Shown here: positions 1 through 8,263 of the stretch, piece by piece
Numbering within the stretch: position 1 is the first letter of the stretch
Layout of the letters: the number at the start of each line of letters is the position of its first letter
Origin: Ketobacter sp964016105
Lineage (GTDB): Bacteria > Pseudomonadota > Gammaproteobacteria > Pseudomonadales > Ketobacteraceae
Length of the DNA: 64,000 nucleotides
Assembly (NCBI GenBank): GCA_964016105.1
Contig: CAXHEX010000010.1
Coordinates: forward strand, 62,001-126,000
Direction of reading: 5' to 3'
The notes under the pieces: generated by a model
What the model saw: only the letters and a program-made list of their open reading frames with translations
Databases searched by the model: none
What the model was told of the DNA's origin: nothing
Made by a program: the position numbers and the translations under genes

Positions 1-364
1 GCACCACCTTTCGATAGTCATCCACCCAGCCCACAGCGCCAAAAATCACGGTCACCACCATCACCACCCACACATAGCGATTAGAAAGATCTGCCCACAG
101 CAAGGTGCTAACAAAAATCGCCACTAATATGAGCGCACCACCCATGGTGGGCGTGCCGGCTTTGCTTAGGTGTGATTGTGGACCATCATCCCTCACCGCT
201 TGGCCAATCTGGTGGTAACTTAATTTCCTGATCATTTTCGGCCCCACAATAAAAGCGATCAGCAAAGCGGTAAGCACCCCCAGAATGCCGCGAAAGGTCA
301 GGTATTGAAACACGTTGAATGCGGAAGCATATTGCTGAAGATACTCAGCCAGCCAAAGCAACAT
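1..364 (-). CDS. mraY: Phospho-N-acetylmuramoyl-pentapeptide transferase, N-terminal part (runs off the left edge)
   Basis: MraY transfers phospho-MurNAc-pentapeptide from UDP to undecaprenyl phosphate, making lipid I at the inner membrane. About 121 N-terminal residues are visible, starting MLLWLAEYLQQYASAFNVFQ. They include a first membrane helix, the stretch RDDGPQSHLSKAGTPTMGG typical of the family's first cytoplasmic loop, and a cytoplasmic aspartate pair (VDDYRK) just before the edge. The ATG shares one base with the murF stop (TAATG), so the two are translationally coupled in the dcw cluster. The C-terminal two thirds lie outside the window. Confidence 0.95.
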   Translation of the reverse strand, partial: MLLWLAEYLQQYASAFNVFQYLTFRGILGVLTALLIAFIVGPKMIRKLSYHQIGQAVRDDGPQSHLSKAGTPTMGGALILVAIFVSTLLWADLSNRYVWVVMVVTVIFGAVGWVDDYRKVV

Positions 365-1746
365 TAATGGGAGCCCTCGATTTGTAGTTGTCGTTTTATG
401 CAGTCAATTACTTTTTCCATGGCTGCACTACGCGAGCCCTTTACTAATACTGTGCGATCACCAGCCATTGCCAGCAACGCCGATGCCACTTGTTCGTGGG
501 AATCCAGCTCCACCGCATCCCCTGTTGCGGAAGCGGCTTGTTGAAACCCTTGTAGGTAATGTTGCGCAAAACGCCCGGTGACATACAGGTTTTGAATTCC
601 TTTCTCTGCCGCGTATTGGCCAATCTCTCTGTGTTGCTGAACCTCATCGTCGCCCAGCTCCGCCATATCGCCTAAAACCAGGCAGGTTGTGCCAGGTAAA
701 CTGCTCAACAAATCAATGGCAGAACGAATGGAGGCTGGGTTGGCGTTGTAACTATCATCAATCACCCGCAGTTGAGAGGTCAGTTGCAATGGATTTAACC
801 GTCCAGGCACCGAATGCAATGATTCCAGACCTTTGACAATTGCCTGGGCACTGCAATTTGTGGCCTTAGCGATGGTGATAGCGGCCAAGGCGTTATTTAC
901 GTTATGTGCGCCAATCAACGATAACTGAATAGATAGATCATCACCTTTACAGTGAACTTCAAACTGATACTGGCCTAATGGGTTGCTGCTGCTGGAGCGC
1001 AACCATACATCTGCGCTTTGATCTTTGGCAGAAAACGTCATCTGAACTTTATTTCGAGTTTTATTCAAAAAATAGTCAGCGTAATCGTCATCAAGATTGA
1101 TCACAGCAATGCCATTATTCGCGAGATTTTCATAGATCTCGGATTTGGCTTGCGCCACATTATCAATGCTACCAAAGCCTTCGAGATGGGCGGGGCCAAC
1201 GTTGTTCACCAAGGCAACATGGGGCTCCACCAGTGCCGCCACATAAGCGATTTCCCCCACATGATTTGCTCCCATTTCAATGACTGCAAACCGATGATGC
1301 TGTTTTATGCGGCATAAAGTTAGCGGTACACCAATGTCATTATTCAGATTACCCTGGGTAGCCAGAGTATCGCCTTCGTTAGCCAGAATGGCCGCTACCA
1401 TTTCTTTCACCGAAGTTTTGCCACAACTACCAGTGATGGCGATTTTGCTGACATCAAATTGCGCCAACCAGGTTTTACCCAACTGACCTAACCCCAAACG
1501 GGTATCTTTCACCCGCACCATGGGATGCTCGAAACTCTGCTCAAAATTGCAATCCACCATGGCGGCGGCTGCACCAGATCGAAATGCCAAATCCACAAAC
1601 TCGTGGGCATCAAAATTTAATCCCTTAAGGGCAACAAACAAGTCCCCGGGCTTGATTTGACGGGTATCTGTGGACACAGAAGTAAAGTCCACATCGCCCC
1701 CTGTCAGGCGGGCACCAATTTGATCAGCCAGGTGGGATATCAACAT
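364..1746 (-). CDS. murF: UDP-N-acetylmuramoyl-tripeptide--D-alanyl-D-alanine ligase
   Basis: MurF adds D-Ala-D-Ala to UDP-MurNAc-tripeptide in the cytoplasm, the last soluble step of peptidoglycan precursor synthesis. The 460-residue protein has the Mur-ligase layout: an N-terminal UDP-substrate domain, an ATP loop GSCGKTS near residues 106-112, the EMGANHVGEI motif of the central domain near 155, and a C-terminal domain with DDSYNANP. I start at the ATG at 1746 because AGGGAG lies 7 nt upstream and the codon overlaps the murE stop. A TTG 24 nt further upstream gives a longer frame but has no ribosome site. Downstream it overlaps mraY by one base. Confidence 0.95.
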   Translation of the reverse strand: MLISHLADQIGARLTGGDVDFTSVSTDTRQIKPGDLFVALKGLNFDAHEFVDLAFRSGAAAAMVDCNFEQSFEHPMVRVKDTRLGLGQLGKTWLAQFDVSKIAITGSCGKTSVKEMVAAILANEGDTLATQGNLNNDIGVPLTLCRIKQHHRFAVIEMGANHVGEIAYVAALVEPHVALVNNVGPAHLEGFGSIDNVAQAKSEIYENLANNGIAVINLDDDYADYFLNKTRNKVQMTFSAKDQSADVWLRSSSSNPLGQYQFEVHCKGDDLSIQLSLIGAHNVNNALAAITIAKATNCSAQAIVKGLESLHSVPGRLNPLQLTSQLRVIDDSYNANPASIRSAIDLLSSLPGTTCLVLGDMAELGDDEVQQHREIGQYAAEKGIQNLYVTGRFAQHYLQGFQQAASATGDAVELDSHEQVASALLAMAGDRTVLVKGSRSAAMEKVIDCIKRQLQIEGSH

Positions 1747-3266
1747 AACGGTGCTCCCTGCTGACGCCAATGATCCAACGCTCGACGGGCTGCAACCAGA
1801 TCACTGTAGCTGAGTTTTTCGCCTGCTATTTCCTGATAGTCCTCGTGACCTTTGCCTGCAAGCAACACAACATCGTCCACCTTGGCGTTGGCTATGGCAT
1901 AGGAAACCGCTTGCTCCCTGGACTCAATAATTTGAAAACTAAAACCATGGGGAATGCCTTTCACCATCTGTGCCACGATATCGTTAAATTTCTCGCTACG
2001 GGGATTATCCGCGGTAATCACGATCTCATCTGCGAGCTGGCTGGCAGTCTCTGCCATTAGTGGCCGCTTTCCTGCATCTCGCTCACCACCACAACCAAAT
2101 ACACACCAGAGTGTGCCTGTGCAATGATGGCGCAAAGCGGACAACACTTTTTCTATAGCATCCGGGGTATGGGCAAAATCCACCACAACCGTAGGCAAAT
2201 CACTTGCTCGCCCAACTCGCTCCATCCTCCCGGGGATGGCCTCAACCTTGGACAGGGATTCGCAGGCCCCATTCAAATCAAACCCCAATGCGATTAACGC
2301 AGCGGTGGCGGCAAGTAAGTTTGATCCGTTAAAGCCACCAATGAGTGGGCTTTCGATGCTGGCCACCTGTCCCTGGTAAGCCACCTGGAGGGAAATTCCC
2401 TGACGACGAAATTCAACTTTCTCAGCATAAATATCGGCTTCATTGTTAGTAACAGAAAAGCTAAGCACCTTCACCCCGGGCTTAGCTCTTTCAGCCAATG
2501 AAATCACCATTGGATCATCTGCATTAAGGATCAGGTTTTTTATGGTGGGATTTTCCGCCAGCAATCCTTTGGCATCACGGTAGGCTTCCATGGTGTGGTG
2601 GTAATCCAAATGATCACGGCTGATATTGCTGATCAAGGCAGTATGAATAGTTAAACCATCGCAGCGCCCTTGCACCAAACCATGAGAGGACATCTCCATG
2701 GCAACAATACCGGCGCCATCATCCAGCATGGTACGCAATAACCGATTGGTTTCGATCACATCAGGGGTGGTATTTTGGGTCTGCTGCAGCGCTCCATACA
2801 ATCCATTACCCAAGGTACCGATAACACCAGCAACCTTACCTATGTGGGTTGCAGCGGCTGCCACCATCTGAGAAACACTGGTTTTACCATTGGTGCCGGT
2901 CACCGCAAACAATGCCAGCTGTTCTGAAGGCGAATGAAAAAAATTGTTAGCCAACACTGGCAAGAAATCATTCACATTGTGCACCGATACCAGCGCCACA
3001 GAACACTCACTAGCATCTATTTCCAACCCATTTTTTTCCGCAATGACTGAACCCGCTCCAGCCTCAATCGCGTTTTCGATAAAACGACGACCATCCGCAT
3101 GGTGGCCAGGATAGGCAATAAAGCAAGCGCCAGGCTGCACTTTGCGGCTATCTACGGTTAAATCGGAAACAGAGACCTGATCCCATAATTGCGACAAATC
3201 CGTCGTTTCAACCACGCCACGTAAGACTTGATTCAACGACATATGAAGTTCATTGCCAGCGCTCAT
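1740..3266 (-). CDS. murE: UDP-N-acetylmuramoyl-L-alanyl-D-glutamate--2,6-diaminopimelate ligase
   Basis: MurE adds meso-diaminopimelate to UDP-MurNAc-L-Ala-D-Glu in the cytoplasm. The 508-residue protein has an N-terminal UDP-binding domain with TVDSRKVQPG, the ATP loop GTNGKTS near residues 124-130, and a C-terminal DNPR motif (TADNPRSEKF) that in this family reads meso-DAP rather than lysine. The ATG at 3266 overlaps the ftsI stop as ATGA. A second ATG eight codons later (3242) fits the usual family N-terminus (MSLNQVL) equally well, so the first eight residues are uncertain. It sits between ftsI and murF in the dcw operon. Confidence 0.95.
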   Translation of the reverse strand: MSAGNELHMSLNQVLRGVVETTDLSQLWDQVSVSDLTVDSRKVQPGACFIAYPGHHADGRRFIENAIEAGAGSVIAEKNGLEIDASECSVALVSVHNVNDFLPVLANNFFHSPSEQLALFAVTGTNGKTSVSQMVAAAATHIGKVAGVIGTLGNGLYGALQQTQNTTPDVIETNRLLRTMLDDGAGIVAMEMSSHGLVQGRCDGLTIHTALISNISRDHLDYHHTMEAYRDAKGLLAENPTIKNLILNADDPMVISLAERAKPGVKVLSFSVTNNEADIYAEKVEFRRQGISLQVAYQGQVASIESPLIGGFNGSNLLAATAALIALGFDLNGACESLSKVEAIPGRMERVGRASDLPTVVVDFAHTPDAIEKVLSALRHHCTGTLWCVFGCGGERDAGKRPLMAETASQLADEIVITADNPRSEKFNDIVAQMVKGIPHGFSFQIIESREQAVSYAIANAKVDDVVLLAGKGHEDYQEIAGEKLSYSDLVAARRALDHWRQQGAPLC

Positions 3267-4981
3267 GTGCTCGGCCCGCCCTCACCGGCCATGCCGGCAA
3301 ATGCTTCCACTGTTTTGTCGGGCGGAATATTCTTAACTCGCAGCAACCCAGCCATGACCCGTGAAAACACCGGAGCCGCCACTTGCCCGCCATAGTATGC
3401 ACCGCCCTTGGGATCATCTATCACCACCACCAGTGCGATAGCGGGGTTTTCCACTGGAGCAACACCGGCAAATAGGGCCAAGTATCTATGATCTTCGTAT
3501 CCGCCCTGTTTCGAGGCTTTATGTACCGTGCCGGTTTTACCTGCCACACGATAACCAGGCACTCTGGCCTTTTTAGCCGTACCGTGTCCCTGAACCACGC
3601 CCTCCATCATGCTCAAAACCTGTTGAGCAATATCTTTATCGATAACTTGCTCCCCAGGCACGTCACCCTCCACTTTCAACAGACTCACTGGGCGCTTGAC
3701 ACCCCCTGCACCGATCACAGCGTAGGCCTGGGCTAACTGTAAACCGGTAACGGAAAGTCCGTAGCCATAGGATAAGGTGGCCACTTCAATAGGTCGCCAA
3801 CGCTGGCGGGCCGGCAACAATCCAACGCTTTCGCCGGGAAACCCAATTCCAGTGGACTGACCCAAGCCAAGACGCCGAAAAAATTCGCTCAAATAACTGG
3901 GCTCCATGGAAAGCGCTAATTTGGTGGCACCCACGTTGCTGGACTTGGTGATCACCGTACCGATATCTATTACTCCGTAATTACCCAGATCTCGTATCGC
4001 TTTTCTGCCAACCCGGACCAAACCCGGAGTGGTATCTAAGGTGCTATTGGAATTCCACTTTCCTGATTCCAAGGCGGCTGCCACCGTAAATGGCTTTACG
4101 GTGGAACCTGGTTCAAATACGTCCGTGAGTGCTCGATTGCGAAAGTTGGGTACATCCGAAGCGCGACGATTATTGGGATTAAAAGAGGGCTGATTGACCA
4201 TGGCGAGGATTTCGCCTGTCTTAACATCCAATGCCACCGCGGTGCCTGCGCTGGCTCTATATTCTTTCACCGCCGACAACAATTCCCGATAAGCCAGGTA
4301 CTGCGCTCTCAGATCAATACTCAAGGTAATATCTTTACCGGAAACCGCCGCTTCGATTAGCCCTACATCTTTAACCACCCTGGAGGTGAGATCTTTAACC
4401 ACCCTCTTTTTGCCTTTTTGCCCTTTTAAATAGGCATCAAAAGACAACTCCACTCCCTCTTGACCTTTCTCATCAATGTTGGCAAAACCCACAACGTGGC
4501 TAGTCACTTCTCCCGCTGGATAATAGCGCCGATGCTCTTCTATGCTCGCCACCCCTGGAATATTTCTGGCAATGACTTCGGCCGCCTTGTTAGGATTCAT
4601 ATGGCGTTTAAGATAAATAAACTGCTTGTTTTGATTTCGTAATATTCGATCTCTCAATTTGGCTTTCGAGGTTCCGGTTTGGTCAGCCAGATAGCCCCAA
4701 TGGGCTTCACCAGCAATCAGTTTTTTTGGGTTCGCCCACAGCGAGGTCACTGGCGTGCTCACAGCCAAAGGCTCTCCATTACGATCCTGAATCAATCCGC
4801 GGTAGGCGGGAATATCCACCACCCGCAATACTCGGCGCTCACCTTGGTCGATCAAAAAACTTTGGGACTCAATTTGAAGGTAAAGCAGGCGCCCCACCAC
4901 CACACTAACCAACAGTAAAAAACCACCGATTACAAACCAATAGCGAACAGGATAGTGCTGATGCTGAACCGACTTCGTCAT
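3263..4981 (-). CDS. ftsI: Septal peptidoglycan transpeptidase FtsI (PBP3)
   Basis: FtsI is the monofunctional class B penicillin-binding protein that cross-links septal peptidoglycan in the divisome. In 572 residues the sequence shows a short cytoplasmic tail, one membrane helix (about 14-34), a PBP dimerisation domain and a transpeptidase domain. All three active-site motifs are present: STVK (nucleophile S293, K296), SSN (347-349) and KTGT (482-485). It overlaps ftsL upstream and murE downstream, each by 4 bp (ATGA), as expected for tight dcw coupling. Length and motifs are ordinary for FtsI. Confidence 0.96.
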   Translation of the reverse strand: MTKSVQHQHYPVRYWFVIGGFLLLVSVVVGRLLYLQIESQSFLIDQGERRVLRVVDIPAYRGLIQDRNGEPLAVSTPVTSLWANPKKLIAGEAHWGYLADQTGTSKAKLRDRILRNQNKQFIYLKRHMNPNKAAEVIARNIPGVASIEEHRRYYPAGEVTSHVVGFANIDEKGQEGVELSFDAYLKGQKGKKRVVKDLTSRVVKDVGLIEAAVSGKDITLSIDLRAQYLAYRELLSAVKEYRASAGTAVALDVKTGEILAMVNQPSFNPNNRRASDVPNFRNRALTDVFEPGSTVKPFTVAAALESGKWNSNSTLDTTPGLVRVGRKAIRDLGNYGVIDIGTVITKSSNVGATKLALSMEPSYLSEFFRRLGLGQSTGIGFPGESVGLLPARQRWRPIEVATLSYGYGLSVTGLQLAQAYAVIGAGGVKRPVSLLKVEGDVPGEQVIDKDIAQQVLSMMEGVVQGHGTAKKARVPGYRVAGKTGTVHKASKQGGYEDHRYLALFAGVAPVENPAIALVVVIDDPKGGAYYGGQVAAPVFSRVMAGLLRVKNIPPDKTVEAFAGMAGEGGPST

Positions 4982-5271
4982 GGTTCCACCATCACTATTT
5001 CGTTGGGAGCTGGCACTCGCATGTTGAGTTTATTAGTAGCAAATTGCTCAACCCTGTTGTAGGAACCCCACGTGCTTTGCTCCAGCAAAAGCTGACCCCA
5101 CTCCACCTGCATTGCGTTATTCTCACTTTGCATTTTTTGGTATTTCGCCACTAACCTGCGAGTTTCAAATGTGGAATAGACGACCCCGATGCTCGAAGCC
5201 ACAACCATCAACAACACCAAAAGAACCGGCATCCATCCCTGCCTGTGATACGCCGAGGCAGCCATAGTCAT
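4978..5271 (-). CDS. ftsL: Cell division protein FtsL
   Basis: FtsL is a small bitopic divisome protein that forms a coiled coil with FtsB and helps activate FtsWI. The 97-residue product has a short positively charged N-terminus, one hydrophobic segment around residues 12-32 (PVLLVLLMVVASSIGVVYS), then a heptad-like periplasmic helix (ETRRLVAKYQKMQSENNAMQ). Sequence conservation in the family is low, so the assignment rests on topology, size and position between rsmH and ftsI. The start ATG overlaps the rsmH stop (ATGA). A second ATG two codons in is also possible. Confidence 0.92.
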   Translation of the reverse strand: MTMAASAYHRQGWMPVLLVLLMVVASSIGVVYSTFETRRLVAKYQKMQSENNAMQVEWGQLLLEQSTWGSYNRVEQFATNKLNMRVPAPNEIVMVEP

Positions 5272-6203
5272 ACCAGTTTCTCTGCCACTCGCATGATGGC
5301 ACTGCGAGAGCGAATATTAGATTTAACTTCTTCCTCTGATGCTTTAACTGCTTTGCCCACAGAACGTAATTCTCTGTTCACCATGTGATCTTGAACCGGC
5401 AGGTTACGAGGTAGCTGCTCGCCCTTCTCCTTCTGCCGAATAAACTGCTTGACCATTCGATCTTCAAGGGAATGGAAGCTGATTACCACCAGCCGCCCAC
5501 CTTTACATAACGCATGAAGGCTTTGCTGAAGCACCTCTCTCAGCTCGTCCAATTCGCCATTAATAAAAATCCGAATGGCCTGAAAGGATCGGGTCGCAGG
5601 GTGCTTACCTTTTTCTTTTCTTGGGCTGGCTTGATCAACCAGCTGCGCCAGCTCCAGAGTTGTGGCGAGGGGTTTGTCTTGTCGCCGTTCAACAATTGCA
5701 GCGGCAATTCGTTTCGCAAACCGTTCTTCTCCAAATTCCTTGAGTACGGTGGCAATCTCTTCGGCGGGCGCCTGGTTCAGCCATTGGGCAGCCGTCTGCC
5801 CAGCCTGGTTGTTCATCCGCATATCGAGGGGGCCATCCCCCATGAAGCTAAACCCCCTGCTGGCGTCATCCAACTGGGGAGAAGAAACACCCAAGTCCAT
5901 CAAAATACCGTTCACGCGGCCATTTAAGCTCAAGGATGATAGTTGCTGTTCAAGCTCCGCAAAGGAACCATATACAATGGAAAAGCGGTCATCTTTGGCC
6001 GCCAACTTCTCACCGGCAGCCACCGCCAATGGATCTTTATCAAAACCAATCAACCGGCCAGTGGAAGAAAGCCTTTTTAACACCTCACTGGCATGGCCAC
6101 CTCGGCCAAAAGTACAATCAATGTAAATTCCGTCTTGGTCAGTCACTAGAGCATCCACTGCTTCATTTAACAATACGGTTTGGTGATCAAAAGCGGTGGC
6201 CAT
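5268..6203 (-). CDS. rsmH: 16S rRNA (cytosine1402-N4)-methyltransferase RsmH
   Basis: RsmH (MraW) methylates N4 of C1402 in the 16S rRNA P site using S-adenosylmethionine. The 311-residue protein begins with the family signature HQTVLLNEAVDAL. It continues with the SAM-binding IDCTFGRGGHA, the GILMDLGVSSPQLDD motif, an MRMN segment and the C-terminal VISFHSLEDRMVK. Its partner for the 2'-O position of the same nucleotide, RsmI, is encoded about 1.2 kb upstream in this window. The start shares one base with the mraZ stop (TGATG). Confidence 0.96.
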   Translation of the reverse strand: MATAFDHQTVLLNEAVDALVTDQDGIYIDCTFGRGGHASEVLKRLSSTGRLIGFDKDPLAVAAGEKLAAKDDRFSIVYGSFAELEQQLSSLSLNGRVNGILMDLGVSSPQLDDASRGFSFMGDGPLDMRMNNQAGQTAAQWLNQAPAEEIATVLKEFGEERFAKRIAAAIVERRQDKPLATTLELAQLVDQASPRKEKGKHPATRSFQAIRIFINGELDELREVLQQSLHALCKGGRLVVISFHSLEDRMVKQFIRQKEKGEQLPRNLPVQDHMVNRELRSVGKAVKASEEEVKSNIRSRSAIMRVAEKLV

Positions 6204-6661
6204 CAGAACACCAATTCTTGAATGGATTCAGGCAGTTTTTCCGTGTCTACGGGGCCAGCGCCAACCCATCCTTGATAGTTTTCCTTCCATACATCTTCAG
6301 GCCAGATCTCAAACTTCTTACCCAAGCCCACCAACATGATCTTTTTATCAATACCCACTTCGGCTCGCAAAATAGGCAAAATTGCGATACGACCGTTCGC
6401 ATCCATCTCCACTTCAGTTGATGAGCCGATAATCAGACGTTGCAAACGCCGCGCTTCCGGGTTTAAGGTGGGCATGCTGAGTAACTTTTCTTCTACAAGC
6501 TGCCAATAGGGCAGCGGGTGCATGGTGAGACATTGACCTTCGAAATCCAGGGATACGATCAGTTTTCCGCCGCAACATTCCATGAGCGCATCACGATAAC
6601 GGCTGGGCATTACCATCCGTCCTTTTGCATCTATGGAAAGCGCGCTCGGTCCTCGGAACAC
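6203..6661 (-). CDS. mraZ: Transcriptional regulator MraZ
   Basis: MraZ is an AbrB-fold (SpoVT-type) DNA-binding protein that represses the dcw operon it heads. The 152-residue protein, the same length as E. coli MraZ, has both repeat motifs, DAKGRMVMPSRYR near residues 11-23 and DANGRIAILPILR near 82-94. Translation starts at a GTG (6661), inferred from the conserved N-terminus MFRGPSALSIDAKGR. No good alternative start exists. A 10-bp-periodic TGG array lies 61-95 bp upstream on the coding strand and is a likely autoregulatory operator. Confidence 0.95.
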   Translation of the reverse strand: MFRGPSALSIDAKGRMVMPSRYRDALMECCGGKLIVSLDFEGQCLTMHPLPYWQLVEEKLLSMPTLNPEARRLQRLIIGSSTEVEMDANGRIAILPILRAEVGIDKKIMLVGLGKKFEIWPEDVWKENYQGWVGAGPVDTEKLPESIQELVF

Positions 6662-6721
6662 TGCGTTAGTTACCCATCGTTTTTATATGGCTGGTTCGAG
6701 GTATGCGTATTGGGCTAATTT

Positions 6722-6755
6722 CCCACATCCAACCACAATAAACCAATTCCAACCA
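6722..6755 (-). promoter_or_regulatory. Putative MraZ operator (TGG boxes every 10 bp)
   Basis: Read on the minus strand, this site contains TGGTT, TGGTT, TGGTT and TGGGA, each starting exactly 10 bp after the last. Known MraZ sites are direct TGGGN repeats separated by 5 nt, which is also a 10-bp period. Only the box nearest the gene is a perfect TGGG; the others are TGGT. A TATAAA lies between the array and the GTG (6682-6687, minus strand) but lacks a convincing -35. The spacing is seen directly; binding by MraZ is inferred. Confidence 0.6.
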
Positions 6756-7020
6756 CTTTGTGACACCTTGATCACACTATAGGGAGCGCCCATGCCTATT
6801 GTCAAGCTAAAAGCATGGCTAAAAACGGGAATTTGACGCGAAAAAACAAAGACTTAGATGAACTAGGCAGACTAAGACCACCAGCAAGAGAGCAAAAAAA
6901 ACAACCAAAACATGAGGATAAGAGAACTACTTAAAGTAACTTCAAAGAAGTGAGACTATTTTGCAATATAAGTTCGCGGTTAAGGAGTGGGAAGTTATTA
7001 CCGCTTAATGAAAAAAGAAA
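6756..7020. other. Intergenic spacer with no gene found
   Basis: Between the putative MraZ operator and the 3' end of the RNase P RNA there is no open reading frame with a ribosome site and no hairpin with a T-tract that I could identify. The stretch is A-rich on the plus strand (several runs of 5-8 A). On the minus strand the bases just after rnpB are T-rich (TTTCTTTTTT, 7009-7018) and could end its transcript. Confidence 0.5.
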
Positions 7021-7370
7021 TTAAGTCAGCCGATAAGCCGGGTTCTGTCGTGGACAGTCATTCCTCTGGGATGAATGTCACCACTCACCTCTAGCAACCT
7101 ACCCGAATCCAGTGCGGGTCACACCAATGGATTCCTATTTGGTCTTGCTCCGGGTGGGGTTTTCCATCGCCACGAACTGTTACCAGTCGCGCGGTGCGCT
7201 CTTACCGCACCATTTCACCCTTACCGGCCAGCGAACTGGCTTAGGCGGTTTACTTTCTGCTGCACTTTCCGTCGGCTCACGCCGCCCAGGCGTTACCTGG
7301 CACCATACCCTGTGGAGCCCGGACTTTCCTCCCTTTCTAGCAAGAGAAAGAGCGACTGTCTGGCTGACTT
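7021..7370 (-). ncRNA. rnpB: RNase P RNA (type A, M1 RNA)
   Basis: This is the catalytic RNA of RNase P, which trims the 5' leader of tRNA precursors. The minus strand carries the hallmark conserved blocks in order: CCAGACAGTCGC near the 5' end, GGAGGAAAGTCCGGGCTCC, the central GGTAAGGGTGAAA-like block, and GACTGTCCACGACAGAACCCGGCTTATCGG split by the P4 fold near the 3' end. The ends AAGTCAGCC (7370-7362) and GGCTGACTT (7031-7023) are perfectly complementary and form helix P1, which fixes both termini. At about 350 nt it is slightly shorter than the E. coli RNA (377 nt). Confidence 0.97.
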
Positions 7371-7376
7371 GGGCTA

Positions 7377-7405
7377 AAGGTACCGGCGTTCATCAACAGA
7401 ATCAA
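7377..7405 (-). promoter_or_regulatory. Possible rnpB promoter
   Basis: Minus strand: TTGATT (7405-7400), a 17-bp spacer, then TACCTT (7382-7377), placing the start about 7 nt later at the first base of helix P1. Spacing and position are right, but the -10 matches the consensus at only three of six bases, and the site overlaps the end of rsmI. Read-through from rsmI is an alternative. Confidence 0.35.
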
Positions 7406-8241
7406 CCCCGATCTTGATTTAAAGCTGCATCATATAGCTGATTTTTGGCTACCCCGGTCAGTTCAGACACCAACGCACAGGCCTTCTTCAAAGGCATAAA
7501 CTGCTTCGCCATCTCAATGGAACGCAACACCTTGGCGTCAATATGAACCTCATGACTTGGGGCACCGGACAACATTAAAACGAACTCACCGCGACGATGG
7601 TTATCGGAAGCTTTTAGCCAGCTCAAAACCTCCCCTGCCGCCGCCGTCTTAACGGTTTCAAAAGCTTTTGTTATTTCTTTCGCCACAGCCACCGTGCGCT
7701 CGGAGCCCATCACCGAAATCACATCCTCCAATGCAGCGACGATACGCTTTGGGGATTCATAAAAAACCAAAGTGGCATCCACACAGGAAAGTGACTCTAA
7801 CCTGGCTCTCCTTGCCTGCTGCTTGGAAGGCAAGAAGCCTTCAAAACAAAACCGGTCCGTGGGTAAACCTGCTATGGATAAAGCGGCAATCGCAGCACAA
7901 GCACCGGGTATAGCCACAATATTAAAGCCACTTTCCCGTAATGATCGAACCAGAGGGAATCCAGGATCACTAATTAGAGGCGTCCCTGCATCGGAAATCA
8001 GCGCAAGGGACTCGCCTTTTTCCAAGTGACTTTTGAGTAACTGGATTTTGTCACGCTCGTTATGCTCATGCACGGCCATCAATTTGGTATCAATTCCGTA
8101 ATGCTGCAGCAGCTTTTTGCTGTGGCGGGTATCCTCCGCCGCAATAATGGACACTTCACGTAACACCTCTATGGCCCTAAGCGTGATATCATTGAGGTTC
8201 CCAATTGGGGTCGCCACAATATAAAGAGTACCTATTGCCAT
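7402..8241 (-). CDS. rsmI: 16S rRNA (cytidine1402-2'-O)-methyltransferase RsmI
   Basis: RsmI 2'-O-methylates C1402 of 16S rRNA, complementing RsmH. The 279-residue tetrapyrrole-methylase-fold protein starts with the signature LYIVATPIGNLNDIT. It has AEDTRHSKKLLQHYGI, the ISDAGTPLISDPG loop near residues 85-97, and VFYESPKRI. ATG at 8241. It diverges from lpoA with only 22 bp between the start codons, the same arrangement as E. coli rsmI/lpoA, so the promoters must overlap the genes. rnpB follows immediately downstream. Confidence 0.96.
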   Translation of the reverse strand: MAIGTLYIVATPIGNLNDITLRAIEVLREVSIIAAEDTRHSKKLLQHYGIDTKLMAVHEHNERDKIQLLKSHLEKGESLALISDAGTPLISDPGFPLVRSLRESGFNIVAIPGACAAIAALSIAGLPTDRFCFEGFLPSKQQARRARLESLSCVDATLVFYESPKRIVAALEDVISVMGSERTVAVAKEITKAFETVKTAAAGEVLSWLKASDNHRRGEFVLMLSGAPSHEVHIDAKVLRSIEMAKQFMPLKKACALVSELTGVAKNQLYDAALNQDRG

Positions 8242-8263
8242 AGTTAAGCAGGCCTACATTTCA

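Noticed and set aside
5514..6126. Long plus-strand frames across rsmH
   Set aside because: They are antisense shadows of rsmH, which has full family motifs; no start signals.
7075..7417. Open frames of about 100 codons on the plus strand
   Set aside because: They lie antisense to the RNase P RNA, whose conserved blocks explain the sequence fully; no ribosome sites.
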